NCBI RefSeq assembly: GCF_034424545.1
Contig: NZ_CP139970.1
Location: 1,426,001-1,490,000, forward strand
Length of the DNA stretch: 64,000 nt
Origin: Trinickia caryophylli
GTDB taxonomy: Bacteria > Pseudomonadota > Gammaproteobacteria > Burkholderiales > Burkholderiaceae
Direction: 5' to 3'
Below, piece after piece: positions 9,524-22,554 of this stretch. The notes beneath the pieces were generated by a model. The model was not told the origin of the DNA. It searched no databases and saw nothing but the letters and a program-made list of their open reading frames with translations. A program made the position numbers and the translations under genes. Every line of letters starts with the position of its first letter. Positions within the stretch are counted from its first letter, which is position 1.

Positions 9524-10909
9524 TCAAACGATCGCACCGAGTGCGAAGGTCAGCGCCAGGCCCAGCAGCGAGATGATCGTTTCGCAGAGCGACCAGGTCT
9601 TGAACGTCTGCCCGACCGTCATCCCGAAATACTCTTTGATCAGCCAGAAGCCACCATCGTTCACGTGCGAGAAGATCAGCGAACCGGAGCCCGTGGCGAG
9701 CACGAGCAGCTCCGGCTGCGCATGGACGCCGCCCGCGGCGGCGACCGGCGCGACGATACCGCATGCGGTCGTCATGGCAACCGTGGCCGAGCCCGTTGCC
9801 AGGCGAATCAGTGCGGCGACGAACCACCCGAAAAGCAGCGGCGAGAGCTGCGCCTGCGAGGCCACCGCGACGATCTGCTGCGAGATGCCGCTGTCGCGCA
9901 GTACACCGCCGAAGCCTCCGCCCGCGCCGACTATCAGCGTAATGCCCGCGATCGGAGCGAGACAGTCGCCGCAGAATTTCTGAATCTGCTCGCGCGTGAA
10001 GCCGCGCTTCGCGCCGAACGTCCAAAAACTCACCAGTAACGCTATGAGCAGCGCCACATCGGCATTGCCGACGAAACGCAGCAGGTCGTTCGGTACCGTC
10101 TTCGGAGCGAAAAAGAGATCCGCCCAACTGCCGACGAGCATCAGCAGCACGGGCAACAAGATCGTGAACAGCGTAATGCCGAAGCTCGGCAATTCGCGCC
10201 GCCCAGCCGCTTGGCTGCCTTGCGCACCCTCCGTCCGGTCGGTTTCGACGAACTGAGCGGCAAGCGGGTTCACCTCCGGCAGCCTGATATGGCGATGCAC
10301 GAGCAGCGCAAAGAGCGGGCCGGCCACCATCGCCGTGGGCACACCGACGATGAGCCCGTACGCCACTGTCTTGCCGATGTCGGCACCGTAGGCCTGCACG
10401 GCGAGCAGCGCGGCGGGGTGCGGCGGAATGAGGCCATGCACGACCGACAGGCCCGCCACCATCGGCAAGCCGATCAGCAATAGCGACTTGCCCGTGCGCC
10501 GCGCCACGTTGAAGGCGATCGGGATCAACAGCACGAAGCCCACTTCGAAGAACACCGGCAAACCCACGATGACGGCGACGAACATCATCGCCCAGTGAAT
10601 ATTCTTCTCGCCGAACCATCGGATCAACGTCGTGGCGATGCGCTCCGCGCCGCCAGACTCCGCCATCATCTTGCCGAGCATCGTGCCGAGGCCCACCACC
10701 ACGGCGATGTGGCCGAGCGTATTGCCGTTGCCGGTCTCGAACGATTTCACGATCTTGTCCATCGGCATGCCGGCCGCGATACCCAGTGCCAGCGAGACGA
10801 TGATCAGCACCAGAAACGGATACATCTTATAGCGCGTGATCAGAAGGATGAGAACTGCGATTGCGATCACCGCATAGACCAGCAAGAGGCTGCCGTGGAC
10901 CGATCCCAT
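9524..10909 (-). CDS. GntP-family gluconate:proton symporter
   Basis: Inner-membrane gluconate permease, 461 aa with about 12-14 hydrophobic segments and the GntP hallmarks EVGFVLLIPIAF, VHGLIPPHPA and the C-terminal SHVNDGGFWLIKEYF. The start at 10909 has a strong AAGGAGGG site; the in-frame extension beyond it is arginine-rich and unsupported. It is first in a two-gene operon with gntK. The 229-base upstream gap holds a GAACCGGTTC palindrome (possible operator) and the terminator of the neighbouring edd-eda operon, so gluconate uptake has its own promoter. Confidence 0.95.
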   Translation of the reverse strand: MGSVHGSLLLVYAVIAIAVLILLITRYKMYPFLVLIIVSLALGIAAGMPMDKIVKSFETGNGNTLGHIAVVVGLGTMLGKMMAESGGAERIATTLIRWFGEKNIHWAMMFVAVIVGLPVFFEVGFVLLIPIAFNVARRTGKSLLLIGLPMVAGLSVVHGLIPPHPAALLAVQAYGADIGKTVAYGLIVGVPTAMVAGPLFALLVHRHIRLPEVNPLAAQFVETDRTEGAQGSQAAGRRELPSFGITLFTILLPVLLMLVGSWADLFFAPKTVPNDLLRFVGNADVALLIALLVSFWTFGAKRGFTREQIQKFCGDCLAPIAGITLIVGAGGGFGGVLRDSGISQQIVAVASQAQLSPLLFGWFVAALIRLATGSATVAMTTACGIVAPVAAAGGVHAQPELLVLATGSGSLIFSHVNDGGFWLIKEYFGMTVGQTFKTWSLCETIISLLGLALTFALGAIV

Positions 10910-11013
10910 TGAAACCCTCCTTGTCTTTTGTCGTGCAACGAAGGCGAAGATGCGGCGGGCGGTGCGGCGCCCGGCCGTCGCTGCATTGTAGGCGGTGACT
11001 GGGAGCGGCGATA

Positions 11014-11023
11014 GAACCGGTTC
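11014..11023. promoter_or_regulatory. GAACCGGTTC palindrome upstream of the gluconate operon
   Basis: A perfect 10-bp palindrome centred on CG, 105 bases upstream of the permease start. LacI/GalR-family regulators, including enterobacterial GntR, bind sites with this kind of CG-centred core (ACCGGT). No such regulator gene is in the window, so the assignment is tentative. Confidence 0.4.
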
Positions 11024-11027
11024 CAAA

Positions 11028-11069
11028 GGAAAAACCCTCATCGGCAACGAGTCGCTGCCGATGAGGGTT
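11028..11069 (-). terminator. Rho-independent terminator of the edd-eda operon
   Basis: A perfect 14-bp inverted repeat (11033-11046 with 11056-11069, 9-base loop) is followed on the minus strand by TTTTTCC. It lies 70 bases after the eda stop and isolates edd-eda from the gluconate operon. Confidence 0.92.
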
Positions 11070-11138
11070 GGGCGGAGAAAAGCCGCGGCGCGCCGAAGCC
11101 GCGAACAACTGGCGGCCCGGCAGCGTTTCGCGAGCGTC

Positions 11139-11774
11139 TCAGTGCTGGTGTGCCGCGAGTTCCGAGGCGGCTCGGGCGAGCCGCGTGACTTCGTCCCAGT
11201 TGCCGGCGGCGAGCGCCGCCTTCGGCGTAAGCCAGGAGCCGCCCACGCACACGACGTTGGGCAGCGCGAGGAACGTAGGCGCGGATTCGGGGGTGATTCC
11301 GCCGGTCGGGCAAAACTTGAGCGTCGGGAATGGGCCGTGGAAAGCCTGCAGCATCCCCACCCCGCCCGCCTGCTGCGCGGGGAAGAACTTGACGATCTCG
11401 TAGCCAAGCTCCAACGCGACGAGAATATCGGTGGGCGTCATGACGCCGGGCAACAACGGCAAACCCGCATCCTGCGCAGCCTGATGCATATCCTTCGTGA
11501 GGCCGGGGGAGACGCCGAATTGCGCGCCGGCCTTCTTCGCGAGCGCACAGTGCTCGGGCTTCGTGATCGTACCCACGCCCACGACGATGTCGGGCGAGAG
11601 CTGGCTGGCGCGTTCGATGGCCTGCAGCCCCGCGGGCGTGCGCAGCGTGATTTCGAGGACCTTCACGCCGCCTGCCAGCAACGCACGCGATACCTGCTCG
11701 CCCTGCTCGGCTGTCTCGAATGCCAGTACCGGGATGACCGGGCCGAGGCGGACGATGTCTTCGATCTTCTTCAT
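11139..11774 (-). CDS. eda: KDPG/KHG aldolase (2-dehydro-3-deoxy-phosphogluconate aldolase)
   Basis: Class I aldolase that splits KDPG into pyruvate and glyceraldehyde 3-phosphate, the last Entner-Doudoroff step. At 211 aa it matches E. coli Eda (213). The Schiff-base lysine is in YEIVKFFPA (K129), the base glutamate in VLEITLRTP (E41), and the phosphate site includes PTGGITPE. The ATG at 11774 has GGAG 7 bases upstream. It starts 11 bases after the edd stop, so the two are one operon under HexR control. Confidence 0.96.
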   Translation of the reverse strand: MKKIEDIVRLGPVIPVLAFETAEQGEQVSRALLAGGVKVLEITLRTPAGLQAIERASQLSPDIVVGVGTITKPEHCALAKKAGAQFGVSPGLTKDMHQAAQDAGLPLLPGVMTPTDILVALELGYEIVKFFPAQQAGGVGMLQAFHGPFPTLKFCPTGGITPESAPTFLALPNVVCVGGSWLTPKAALAAGNWDEVTRLARAASELAAHQH

Positions 11775-11785
11775 CTTCACACTCC

Positions 11786-13654
11786 TTATTGCTGATTCGC
11801 GTGAACGGGCTGTTCGGACGGCTCGCCGACGAGTGGGCCGAACACCGAGGCACCCAGTTCGGCGGGCAGTGCGGCCGCCCGGAACACGCCGAACAATTCG
11901 CGGCCGAAGCCGACTTCGTTTTGCGCTTGGTGCTTCGGCGCTTCGACGGGGCGAGCCGCCCATTGAGCCTCGTCGACTTCAACGTCGAGCAGGCCGCGCT
12001 CGGCGTCGATGACGATCATGTCGCCCGTGCGAACCTTCCCGAGCGGGCCGGCAAGCAACGCTTCAGGCGACACATGAATGACGGCGGGGACTTTGCCCGA
12101 TGCGCCCGACATGCGCCCATCGGTAACGAGCGCCACATGGAACCCCTGGTCCTGCAGCACCCCCAAAAGCGGCGTCAGCCGGTGCAGTTCCGGCATGCCG
12201 TTGGCGCGCGCCCCCTGAAAGCGCACGACGGCGACGAAATCGCGCTTGAGTTCGCCGTTGTCGAATGCTTCCTGCACGGCTTCCTGCGAATCGAATACGA
12301 TCGCACCCGCCCGCACCGCACGATGCTCGGGTGCCACCGCCGAAATCTTGATGACGCCGCGGCCAAGCTTGCCTTGCATCAGCCGCAGGCCGCCATCGGG
12401 CTGGAACGGCTCGCCGATCGGCCGCAGCACTTTCGTGTCCGCGCTCGCTACCGGGCCGTCGACCCAGGCGAGTGCGCCATCGATGAGCCGCGGCTCCTGC
12501 GTGTAATGGGCAAGCCCCTTGCCGGCAACGGTCGTGACGTCCTCGTGCAGCAAGCCGCCCTCGAGCAGGTTGCGCACCAGGAATGCCATGCCACCGGCCG
12601 CATGGTAATGGTTCACGTCCGCCTTGCCGTTCGGGTAGATCTTGGCAAGCAGCGGTACGACGGCCGAAAGCGCGTCGAAGTCATTCCAGTCGATAAGAAT
12701 ACCGGCCGCGCGAGCGATCGCGACGAGGTGCAGCGTGTGGTTGGTGGAGCCGCCCGTCGCCAGCAGCGCGACGATTCCGTTGACGATCGCCTTTTCGTCG
12801 ATCACATGGCCGATTGGCGTGTAGTTCCCGCGCTCGACCGTCAAATCGAGCACCCGGCGCGCCGCGGCGGCCGTCAGCGCGTCGCGCAGCGGCGTATGGG
12901 GGTGCACGAACGCCGACCCGGGCAGATGCAGCCCCATCACTTCCATCAGCAGTTGGTTGCTGTTCGCCGTGCCGTAAAACGTGCAGGTGCCGTGCCCGTG
13001 ATACGCGGCCGATTCGGCTTCGAGCAGCGCCTCGCGCCCGACCTGGCCAGTGGCGAACTGCTGGCGAATCTTGGCTTTGTCATCGTTCGAAAGGCCGCTC
13101 GTCATCGGCCCCGCCGGCACGAAGATCGTCGGCAGATGACCGAACTGCAGTGCGCCGATCAAGAGGCCCGGCACGATCTTGTCGCAGATGCCAAGGCAAA
13201 GCGCCGCGTCGAACATGTTGTGCGTGAGCGCCACGGCCGTGGCCATCGCGATCACCTCGCGCGAAAAGAGCGACAGCTCCATGCCCGGATTGCCCTGCGT
13301 GATGCCATCGCACATCGCAGGCACGCCACCCGCGAACTGCGCGACGCCCCCGTTCTCGCGCGCGGCGCGCTTGATGATGTCGGGGAAATCCTTGTAGGGC
13401 GCATGTGCCGAAAGCATCTCGTTGTATGACGAGACGATCCCGATATTCGGCACGCGCTGGGCCTTGATGGCAAGTTTGTCATTGCCCTCGAGACCGGCGA
13501 AGCCATGGGCAAGGTTCGCGCACGAAAGCGCGCCCCGGGCCGGGAACCGTCCTTGCGCAGCATCGATGCGCGCGAGGTAGGCCGCGCGCGTCGGCCCGCT
13601 GCGCTCGACGATGCGCTTCGTCACTTCGATCAGCGTGGAATGCGGCGACACCAT
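11786..13654 (-). CDS. edd: 6-phosphogluconate dehydratase
   Basis: Dehydrates 6-phosphogluconate to KDPG; an oxygen-sensitive Fe-S enzyme of the IlvD/Edd family. At 622 aa it is slightly longer than E. coli Edd (603). Cluster and metal motifs are present: AMCDGITQG (C115), LGICDKI (C157) and [12 protein letters not shown] (C224); [14 protein letters not shown] near residue 510 is the C-terminal signature. GGAG-like purines (AAGGAG on the minus strand) precede the ATG at 13654. It leads the edd-eda operon and is divergent from hexR across two HexR-type boxes. Confidence 0.96.
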   Translation of the reverse strand: MVSPHSTLIEVTKRIVERSGPTRAAYLARIDAAQGRFPARGALSCANLAHGFAGLEGNDKLAIKAQRVPNIGIVSSYNEMLSAHAPYKDFPDIIKRAARENGGVAQFAGGVPAMCDGITQGNPGMELSLFSREVIAMATAVALTHNMFDAALCLGICDKIVPGLLIGALQFGHLPTIFVPAGPMTSGLSNDDKAKIRQQFATGQVGREALLEAESAAYHGHGTCTFYGTANSNQLLMEVMGLHLPGSAFVHPHTPLRDALTAAAARRVLDLTVERGNYTPIGHVIDEKAIVNGIVALLATGGSTNHTLHLVAIARAAGILIDWNDFDALSAVVPLLAKIYPNGKADVNHYHAAGGMAFLVRNLLEGGLLHEDVTTVAGKGLAHYTQEPRLIDGALAWVDGPVASADTKVLRPIGEPFQPDGGLRLMQGKLGRGVIKISAVAPEHRAVRAGAIVFDSQEAVQEAFDNGELKRDFVAVVRFQGARANGMPELHRLTPLLGVLQDQGFHVALVTDGRMSGASGKVPAVIHVSPEALLAGPLGKVRTGDMIVIDAERGLLDVEVDEAQWAARPVEAPKHQAQNEVGFGRELFGVFRAAALPAELGASVFGPLVGEPSEQPVHANQQ

Positions 13655-13760
13655 GGGGAAATGCTCCTTAGCGGAAGATGGCGCATCGCGGCGCCATGCA
13701 TGTGGGGTAATCCGGCGAATCGCAAAGACGTTGCCGACATGAAAGCGGCGGTCGCGGGAA

Positions 13761-13780
13761 TTTTAGTAGAAATACTACAA
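13761..13780. promoter_or_regulatory. HexR box 1, edd-proximal
   Basis: On the minus strand TTGTAGTATTTCTACTAAAA fits the HexR consensus TTGTARTWWWWWYTACAA with two changes at one end. It lies 107 bases upstream of the edd ATG. HexR bound here would repress edd-eda until KDPG releases it. Confidence 0.8.
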
Positions 13781-13863
13781 GCCCACAATGTGCAGTGCGG
13801 CAAAGATCCCGCCGCAAAGCCATTATGCTTTAGGGGCGCAATCGTCCTGCGCAGGCACCGCCA

Positions 13864-13878
13864 TGTAGATTTTCTACA
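13864..13878. promoter_or_regulatory. HexR box 2, hexR-proximal
   Basis: TGTAGATTTTCTACA is a perfect dyad matching the core of the HexR consensus, 61 bases before the hexR ATG. It is well placed for autoregulation and, with box 1 about 100 bases away, for looping across the divergent promoters. Confidence 0.8.
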
Positions 13879-13938
13879 CACAAAGCGCGATACTAGGTCC
13901 CGACGCCGACAACCGCCGCGCCGACGCGGCTTTTCGCC

Positions 13939-14781
13939 ATGCTTGCCCGAATCGAAGCCATGCGCATGCATTTGCGCCCCTCCGAACGCAAACTCGCCGA
14001 CTACGTGCTCGACACGCCGCGAGAGGTTCTGGACCTCGCGATGACCGAGTTGGCCGAGCGCGTGGGCGTAAGTCAACCGACGATCGCGCGCTTTTGCCAT
14101 GCCCTCGGCTGCGGCGGCTTTCGCGAGTTCAAGATACGCCTTGCGCAAAGTATCGCGCAAAGCGTGCCCGCCGTTTACCGCGACGTGCGCCCCGATGAGC
14201 CGGCCCCGGGTATCGTATCGAAGGTGTTCGACCGCACGATCGGCGCGCTGATCGAGGTGCGCAACAGCCTGTCGGCGGCAAGCGTCGCCAAAGCGGTCGA
14301 GTTGCTCGCGAAAGCCTCGCGCATCGAGTTCTACGGTGCCGGCGGCTCCGGCATTGCTGCGGCCGACATCCAACACAAGTTCTTTCGGCTCGGCATTCCG
14401 AGCGTCGCGTACGCCGATCCCCACACGTACACGATGTCCGCGGCGCTGCTGGGCGCCGGTGACATCGTGGTGGCGATTTCGAATACGGGCCGCACGCGGG
14501 ACATCGTCGAGGCGGCGAAATCGGCCCTCGGCTGCGGCGCAAAAGTGATCGCGATCACGCACAGCCACTCGCCGCTCGCGCGGATCGCGTCGGTGAGCCT
14601 GTCGGCGAACGTCGCCGAGGAGACCGATATTTTTTCGCCGATGACCTCGCGCATGTCGCATCTGGCGATCGGAGACATCCTGGCGGTGGGCGTGGCGCTC
14701 ACGCGCGATCACGCGCGCGTGGAGCAGCTCGGGCGCGCGAAAGCCGCGCTTGCGCGCCGGCGCATCGAGTCGGAAGATTGA
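13939..14781 (+). CDS. hexR: HexR, RpiR-family regulator of central carbon metabolism
   Basis: Repressor (280 aa) with an N-terminal HTH_6 domain (AERVGVSQPTIARFCHALG, residues 35-55) and a C-terminal SIS sugar-phosphate domain (about 125-260; FYGAGGSGIAA and SNTGRTRD motifs). In Pseudomonas and Shewanella HexR responds to KDPG and controls edd, eda, zwf and gap. Its divergent placement to edd and the two consensus boxes between them make the assignment firm. No ribosome site is obvious before the ATG; a downstream ATG at residue 14 (MRMHLRPSERKL) is possible. Confidence 0.93.
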   Translation: MLARIEAMRMHLRPSERKLADYVLDTPREVLDLAMTELAERVGVSQPTIARFCHALGCGGFREFKIRLAQSIAQSVPAVYRDVRPDEPAPGIVSKVFDRTIGALIEVRNSLSAASVAKAVELLAKASRIEFYGAGGSGIAAADIQHKFFRLGIPSVAYADPHTYTMSAALLGAGDIVVAISNTGRTRDIVEAAKSALGCGAKVIAITHSHSPLARIASVSLSANVAEETDIFSPMTSRMSHLAIGDILAVGVALTRDHARVEQLGRAKAALARRRIESED

Positions 14782-14792
14782 CGCCCGGTTAA

Positions 14793-14818
14793 ACCGCGGG
14801 AGCCGCGGGAGCCGCGGT
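14793..14818. repeat. Short CCGCGGGAG tandem repeat forming a stem-loop
   Basis: Two and a half copies of a 9-base unit lie between convergent hexR and hemJ. The ends (ACCGCGG and CCGCGGT) can pair as a 7-bp stem, followed on the minus strand by TTTAA, so the element may act as a weak terminator for hemJ. Confidence 0.4.
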
Positions 14819-14892
14819 CATGGCGATCGAAGCGCGCGAGCCGCTTGATTCGGGCCAGCCGCAGGGGCGGGCCCTCGAAGCCTGAAAGAGCC

Positions 14893-15309
14893 TCAAAACG
14901 GCTTGATGACGACGAGGGCGACAGCCGCCAGCATGCCGAGAACCGGCAGTTCGTTGAAGAAGCGATACCAACGATGCGAGCGGCGATTCTGCCCGCGCTC
15001 GAACGTGGCGAGCAACCGCCCGCAGTAGACGTGGTAAGCAACGAGCAACACGACCACGCCGAGCTTCGCATGCATCCACCCTTGCCCGTGGCCGATGCCG
15101 ACGACGAGCCACAGCCACAGGCCGCAGACAAGCGCCGGCACGGCGATGAAAGTCATGAAGCGAAAGAGCTTGCGAGCCATGACGAGCAGCCGCCGCTGCG
15201 CGGCCGGCTCCGTCTCCATGGCGAGGTTCACGAAGATGCGCGGCAGATAGAACAGGCCCGCGAACCACGAGGCGATGAGGACGATATGAAAGGTCTTGAT
15301 CCAGAGCAT
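14893..15309 (-). CDS. hemJ: HemJ, protoporphyrinogen oxidase (CopD/UPF0093 family)
   Basis: Small inner-membrane protein (138 aa, four hydrophobic segments) that oxidises protoporphyrinogen IX to protoporphyrin IX in haem synthesis in organisms lacking HemG/HemY. The N-terminal pattern KTFHIVLIASWFAGLFYLPR with the conserved histidine H8 and the later GWMHAKLG motif are characteristic. It follows proA by about 110 bases on the same strand. Older annotation would call it CopD-like, but it has no copper-binding extension. Confidence 0.9.
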   Translation of the reverse strand: MLWIKTFHIVLIASWFAGLFYLPRIFVNLAMETEPAAQRRLLVMARKLFRFMTFIAVPALVCGLWLWLVVGIGHGQGWMHAKLGVVVLLVAYHVYCGRLLATFERGQNRRSHRWYRFFNELPVLGMLAAVALVVIKPF

Positions 15310-15423
15310 CGGTTCTTGTTCGTTCGGTTCATGCCTGCAAGGCGGTCCTGCGCCGGCGCAAGCGATGGATGATGGCGGCGCCGAGACGTGCGGCCAGCAC
15401 GTCCAGCCGGCACTCCGCTTGCG

Positions 15424-16710
15424 TTACTGCCGCACTTCGCCGTGCCCGAGCACGACGTACTTGAGCGACGTCAGCCCCTCGAGGCCGACGGGCCCGCGTG
15501 CATGCAACTTGTCGTTGGAAATACCGATTTCCGCGCCGAGCCCATATTCGAAGCCGTCGGCGAAGCGCGTCGACGCGTTGACCATGACGCTCGCCGAATC
15601 GACCTCGCGCAAAAAGCGCATCGCGCGGTCGTGGTCCTCGGTGAGAATTGCGTCCGTGTGTGCCGACCCGTAGGTGTTGATGTGATCGATGGCGGCATCG
15701 ATACCGTCGACAGTCTTGATGGCCAGCACCGGGGCCAGATACTCCGTGCGCCAGTCCTCCTCCGTCGCATCGACGAGCGCGAGCGCGGCCGCATCGGCGC
15801 CGCAGGCACCCTCGAGCACGGCACGAGCGGCGGCGTCGACGCGCAGCTCGACCCCCTTCTCGCGATAGAGCTTGGCGAGCGGCGGCAACACCGCGCGGGC
15901 GATACCGCGCGCGACGAGCAGCGTCTCCATCGTGTTGCATGTGCCGTAACGATGCGTCTTCGCGTTGTCGCACACCGCAAGCGCCCGGGCGACGTCCGCG
16001 CGATCGTCCACATAGACGTGGCAGATGCCGTCGAGATGCTTGATCATCGGCACGCGCGCTTCTTCGATGAGACGGGCGATGAGGCTCTTGCCGCCGCGCG
16101 GCACGATCACGTCCACGAACTCGGTCATCGTGATCAGTTTGCCGACGGCCGCGCGATCGGCCGTCTCGACCACCTGCACGGCCTCACGCGGCAGCCCTGC
16201 TGCGGCGAGCCCCTCGGCGATCAGCGCAGCCAGCGCGGTGTTCGATGCGAGCGCCTCGGAGCCGCCGCGCAGGATGGTCGCGTTGCCGGACTTCAGGCAG
16301 AGCGCCGCCGCGTCGATCGTCACGTTGGGGCGGGACTCGTAGATGATGCCGATCACGCCCAACGGCACTCGCATACGCCCGACCTGGATTCCGCTCGGAC
16401 GGTACTTGAGACCATCGATTTCCCCGATCGGATCGGGCAGCGCCGCAACCTGCCGCAACCCTTCGATCATCGTCGCAATGGCCTTGTCGGATAACGTCAA
16501 CCGATCGACGAAGGCGGCGTCGAGCCCTTTTTCACGGGCGCGTGCGACGTCGCCGGCATTGGCTTCCTTGAGCGACGCGGCGTCCCGCTCGATCGCCCGG
16601 GCAATCGCATGAAGCGCGTCATTCTTCGCCGCGCTGGACGCGCGCGCCATGGCGCGCGAGGCCTGCCGCGCGCGGCGGCCGATACCGATCATGTACTCGT
16701 CGATGTTCAT
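15424..16710 (-). CDS. proA: Gamma-glutamyl phosphate reductase
   Basis: NADPH-dependent reduction of gamma-glutamyl phosphate to glutamate semialdehyde, step two of proline synthesis. It is 428 aa from the ATG at 16710, chosen because the protein begins [18 protein letters not shown] as in relatives; the in-frame extension upstream is unsupported. The aldehyde-dehydrogenase-type catalytic cysteine is in [13 protein letters not shown] (C258), and [17 protein letters not shown] is the family signature. proB is not adjacent. It sits between holA and hemJ, all on the minus strand. Confidence 0.96.
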   Translation of the reverse strand: MNIDEYMIGIGRRARQASRAMARASSAAKNDALHAIARAIERDAASLKEANAGDVARAREKGLDAAFVDRLTLSDKAIATMIEGLRQVAALPDPIGEIDGLKYRPSGIQVGRMRVPLGVIGIIYESRPNVTIDAAALCLKSGNATILRGGSEALASNTALAALIAEGLAAAGLPREAVQVVETADRAAVGKLITMTEFVDVIVPRGGKSLIARLIEEARVPMIKHLDGICHVYVDDRADVARALAVCDNAKTHRYGTCNTMETLLVARGIARAVLPPLAKLYREKGVELRVDAAARAVLEGACGADAAALALVDATEEDWRTEYLAPVLAIKTVDGIDAAIDHINTYGSAHTDAILTEDHDRAMRFLREVDSASVMVNASTRFADGFEYGLGAEIGISNDKLHARGPVGLEGLTSLKYVVLGHGEVRQ

Positions 16711-16870
16711 GGTGACTCTCGTCGGCCCCACGCGCCAGGCTTGCGGGGCTTCAAATCGGATGCGGAAGATCCGAGGGGATACGAATAAAGAAAGCGTTGT
16801 GCCGATTGTAAAGGCAACGGCCCCGACCCGGCGCACGCGCGCCCGGGCAGGCGAGCGTACTCGAGCTCGC

Positions 16871-17962
16871 CTAAGCCGGGACAGGTCGCCTGGCCCCCGC
16901 ACGCTTGCCGGGCTCGGCCACGAGCGCCGCAAGCTCGAAAAGGCCGGCCCACGGGTCGGGCGGCAGCGCGCCGCGCCGCTTTCCTGGGGGCACGCCGGCC
17001 GTCAAGCCTTTCACCTGTCGATCGAGCCCGGCCGCGAGCGCGAGCCCCTCTTCGAGCACCGGCTCGGTAAGCCGTGCAAGAGCCGGCCCGACGAGCCGCT
17101 CGCGCGGCCCCCAGACGCGGTTTTCGCGCAACAGCATGGCGAGCGGCTTGCCGGCCGCGGTGCCCCGCTTGATTCGCAACAGCGTGCGCAGTTCTTCGGT
17201 CAGCGCCCATAGCACGAGCACGGCCGCCTCGCCTTCGCCCTTCAAACCTTCGAGCATGCGCGCGAGCCGCCCGACGTCGCCTGCGAGCATCGCCTCGTTG
17301 AGCTTGAAGACGTCATAGCGGGCCACGTTCAAAACGGCGTCGTGCACCTGCTCGAACGTGAGGGCACCTTGCGGATAAAGCAGCCCGAGCTTCTGGATTT
17401 CCTGATGCGCCGCAAGCAGATTGCCCTCGACACGCTCGACGATGAACTGCAGCGAGCGCCGGCCCTCTTCGCCGGCAGTGACGCGCTGGCCCTGCTGAGC
17501 GAGGCGTTGCGCCACCCAGTTCGCCAATTGCGCACGCTCCACGGCGTCGATACGCAGCGCAGCGCCGGCCTCGGCCAGCGCCGCGAACCATGCAGCCTTT
17601 TGCATAGCCGCATCGAGGCGCGGCAGCGTGACGAGCAGCAGGACATCGGGATTGCCGGCCGACGCGAGCATCTTCAAGGCCTCGGCACCTTCCTTGCCGG
17701 GTTTGCCCGACGGAATGCGCAGCTCGATCAGTTGCCGATCGCCGAACAGCGACATCGACTGGCTCGCGCCGACGAGCGCGCTCCAGTCGAAGCTGCGCTC
17801 GACCGTGAAGACCGAGCGCTCGGTGAATCCGGCCCCGCGCGCCGCCACGCGAATGCGGTCGCAGGCCTCCTGTACGAGCAGATGCTCGTCTCCGAAGACG
17901 ACGTAAAGGGCGGCTAGCCCTTTCGCCAGATGCGGTTCGAGTGCGTCGAGTCGCAGTTGCAT
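16871..17962 (-). CDS. holA: DNA polymerase III delta subunit
   Basis: Clamp-loader subunit that opens the beta clamp; 363 aa (E. coli 343). The ATG at 17962 gives [16 protein letters not shown] followed by [15 protein letters not shown], the conserved HolA opening (GDE..L..EA), with the three-domain AAA+-like layout and no functional Walker A, as expected for delta. The C-terminal tail is proline/arginine-rich. It begins 31 bases after the lptE stop, the usual leuS-lptE-holA order of beta-proteobacteria. Confidence 0.94.
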   Translation of the reverse strand: MQLRLDALEPHLAKGLAALYVVFGDEHLLVQEACDRIRVAARGAGFTERSVFTVERSFDWSALVGASQSMSLFGDRQLIELRIPSGKPGKEGAEALKMLASAGNPDVLLLVTLPRLDAAMQKAAWFAALAEAGAALRIDAVERAQLANWVAQRLAQQGQRVTAGEEGRRSLQFIVERVEGNLLAAHQEIQKLGLLYPQGALTFEQVHDAVLNVARYDVFKLNEAMLAGDVGRLARMLEGLKGEGEAAVLVLWALTEELRTLLRIKRGTAAGKPLAMLLRENRVWGPRERLVGPALARLTEPVLEEGLALAAGLDRQVKGLTAGVPPGKRRGALPPDPWAGLFELAALVAEPGKRAGARRPVPA

Positions 17963-17993
17963 GCGGATCGGTCGGTAAGCGAAAGCGGGCCGA

Positions 17994-18545
17994 TCAAAGC
18001 GGCGGCGGCGGCAGCGGCGCGCGCGGTGCGACGGCCGGGGCTTGCTCGCCCGGTGCCGGGTGCAGCGAGCGCACGGCGCCGAGCCGGCGCACGAGCTGAT
18101 CGACGGCGTCGTTCTGCATATCGGCATAAAGCAGATCGGCTTCCTGCTGTTTCGCGAGCGTGTACTTGCTGCTGTACGTCATCGCGCGGTTCAACGCGAT
18201 GACGCTCGGCGGAATCAGCACGGCGCCGTCTGCGCCGACGAGCGAATAGGTGAGCGCGTAGTTGAGCTGATACTCCTCGGCCACGCCGAGCGAATTCAAC
18301 GTGAGCGTGGACTGCCCGCGCGATTCGCGCAGCGTGAGAATGGCATCGGCGTTCGGCTGCGTGGTGACGACCACGGTGTCGCTGCCGCCTTGCACCATCC
18401 TCGTGAGACGCGCCGCGACGGGCGCCGTCGCGCCGGCGATCGCGAGGCGCTTGAAGACGTAGTCCTGCTGCCCGCGCAGCTGAAAGCCGCACGCGGCGAG
18501 CATCATGGTCCCGGCGACGAGCGCAAGAAACGATCGGCGAATCAC
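17994..18545 (-). CDS. lptE: LPS-assembly lipoprotein LptE
   Basis: Outer-membrane lipoprotein that plugs the LptD barrel and helps insert lipopolysaccharide. I chose a GTG start at 18545 because AGGAG lies 5 bases upstream and the protein then opens with a standard lipoprotein signal (VIRRSFLALV... lipobox LAAC, C19); the ATG at 18578 has no ribosome site. The mature protein begins CGFQLRGQQDYVFKRLAI, the usual LptE opening, and ends in a proline/alanine tail. 183 aa. It follows leuS by 42 bases in the leuS-lptE-holA operon. Confidence 0.92.
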   Translation of the reverse strand: MIRRSFLALVAGTMMLAACGFQLRGQQDYVFKRLAIAGATAPVAARLTRMVQGGSDTVVVTTQPNADAILTLRESRGQSTLTLNSLGVAEEYQLNYALTYSLVGADGAVLIPPSVIALNRAMTYSSKYTLAKQQEADLLYADMQNDAVDQLVRRLGAVRSLHPAPGEQAPAVAPRAPLPPPPL

Positions 18546-18587
18546 ATTGGCTCCTGATTGACCTGCTGCGGGCAGCATGGGCTGCCG

Positions 18588-21762
<3,175 letters not shown>

Positions 21763-21789
21763 GTCGCGCCTCCCGTCGGACCGTCCGCC

Positions 21790-22497
21790 TCAAGCCTCGA
21801 GCCGCTCGTCGCGCGTGCGCCGCTCGTCCTTTCCGGGCGGGCAGACGCAGGCGTGCAAATCGCGTGCGAAGCCGTCGAGTTCTTCCGAGATCTGCCGCTG
21901 CAAACGCCCAAGGATGTTGTAGGCCAGCACGGCGGGGATAGCGACGACGAGGCCGAAGGCCGTCATGATCAGCGCCTCGCCCACGGGTCCGGCCACGTTT
22001 TCGATCATCGCCTGACCGCTCGCGGCAATGCTGCCCAGAGCGTGATAGATGCCCCACACGGTGCCGAGCAGGCCGATGAACGGCGACGTGCTGCCGATGG
22101 ACGCAAGCAGCACGTGACCGAACTCGAGCCGGCGCTGCGAGGCGATGAGCGCTTGACGCAACGCACGCACGACGCGCTCGCTGCGCTCCACGCGCGCGAG
22201 CAGCGCATTGGGCGCCTGCGGATGCGCCTCGCCCGCGGCGAGCGCGGCTTCGGCAAGCGGCGCGAATACGTGCTCGCGGTCGATACGGCGCATCGCCATC
22301 ACGCCATCGGAGAGCGTCGTGGCCTGCCAGAACGCCGACATTGCGCGCGGCCCCTGGCGCTTGGCCCGCACGAGCATCCAGGCCTTGGCGAGCAGAAAGC
22401 ACCAACTGGCCACCGACATCGCCAGGAGAATGTATGCGACTCCGTGCGTGACGGCGTCCCCCGTTTGCAGGTAATGGAGCATGCCCGTGTTGGCCAT
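21790..22497 (-). CDS. MotA/TolQ/ExbB proton-channel family protein
   Basis: 235-aa inner-membrane protein with three hydrophobic segments (about 15-40, 125-150, 170-195) and the family motif LGLLGTVWGIYHALG variant (FIGLLGTVWGIY). It forms the stator channel with the ExbD-like protein downstream. GAGGAG lies 9 bases before the ATG. It begins 57 bases after dapB. Which receptor or envelope process it powers cannot be read here. Confidence 0.92.
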   Translation of the reverse strand: MANTGMLHYLQTGDAVTHGVAYILLAMSVASWCFLLAKAWMLVRAKRQGPRAMSAFWQATTLSDGVMAMRRIDREHVFAPLAEAALAAGEAHPQAPNALLARVERSERVVRALRQALIASQRRLEFGHVLLASIGSTSPFIGLLGTVWGIYHALGSIAASGQAMIENVAGPVGEALIMTAFGLVVAIPAVLAYNILGRLQRQISEELDGFARDLHACVCPPGKDERRTRDERLEA

Positions 22498-22554
22498 CGA
22501 TTCGCACTCCTCAAACGTCCGACGCTTGGGCGCCGGTTCAGCGCATGGCGCCGG

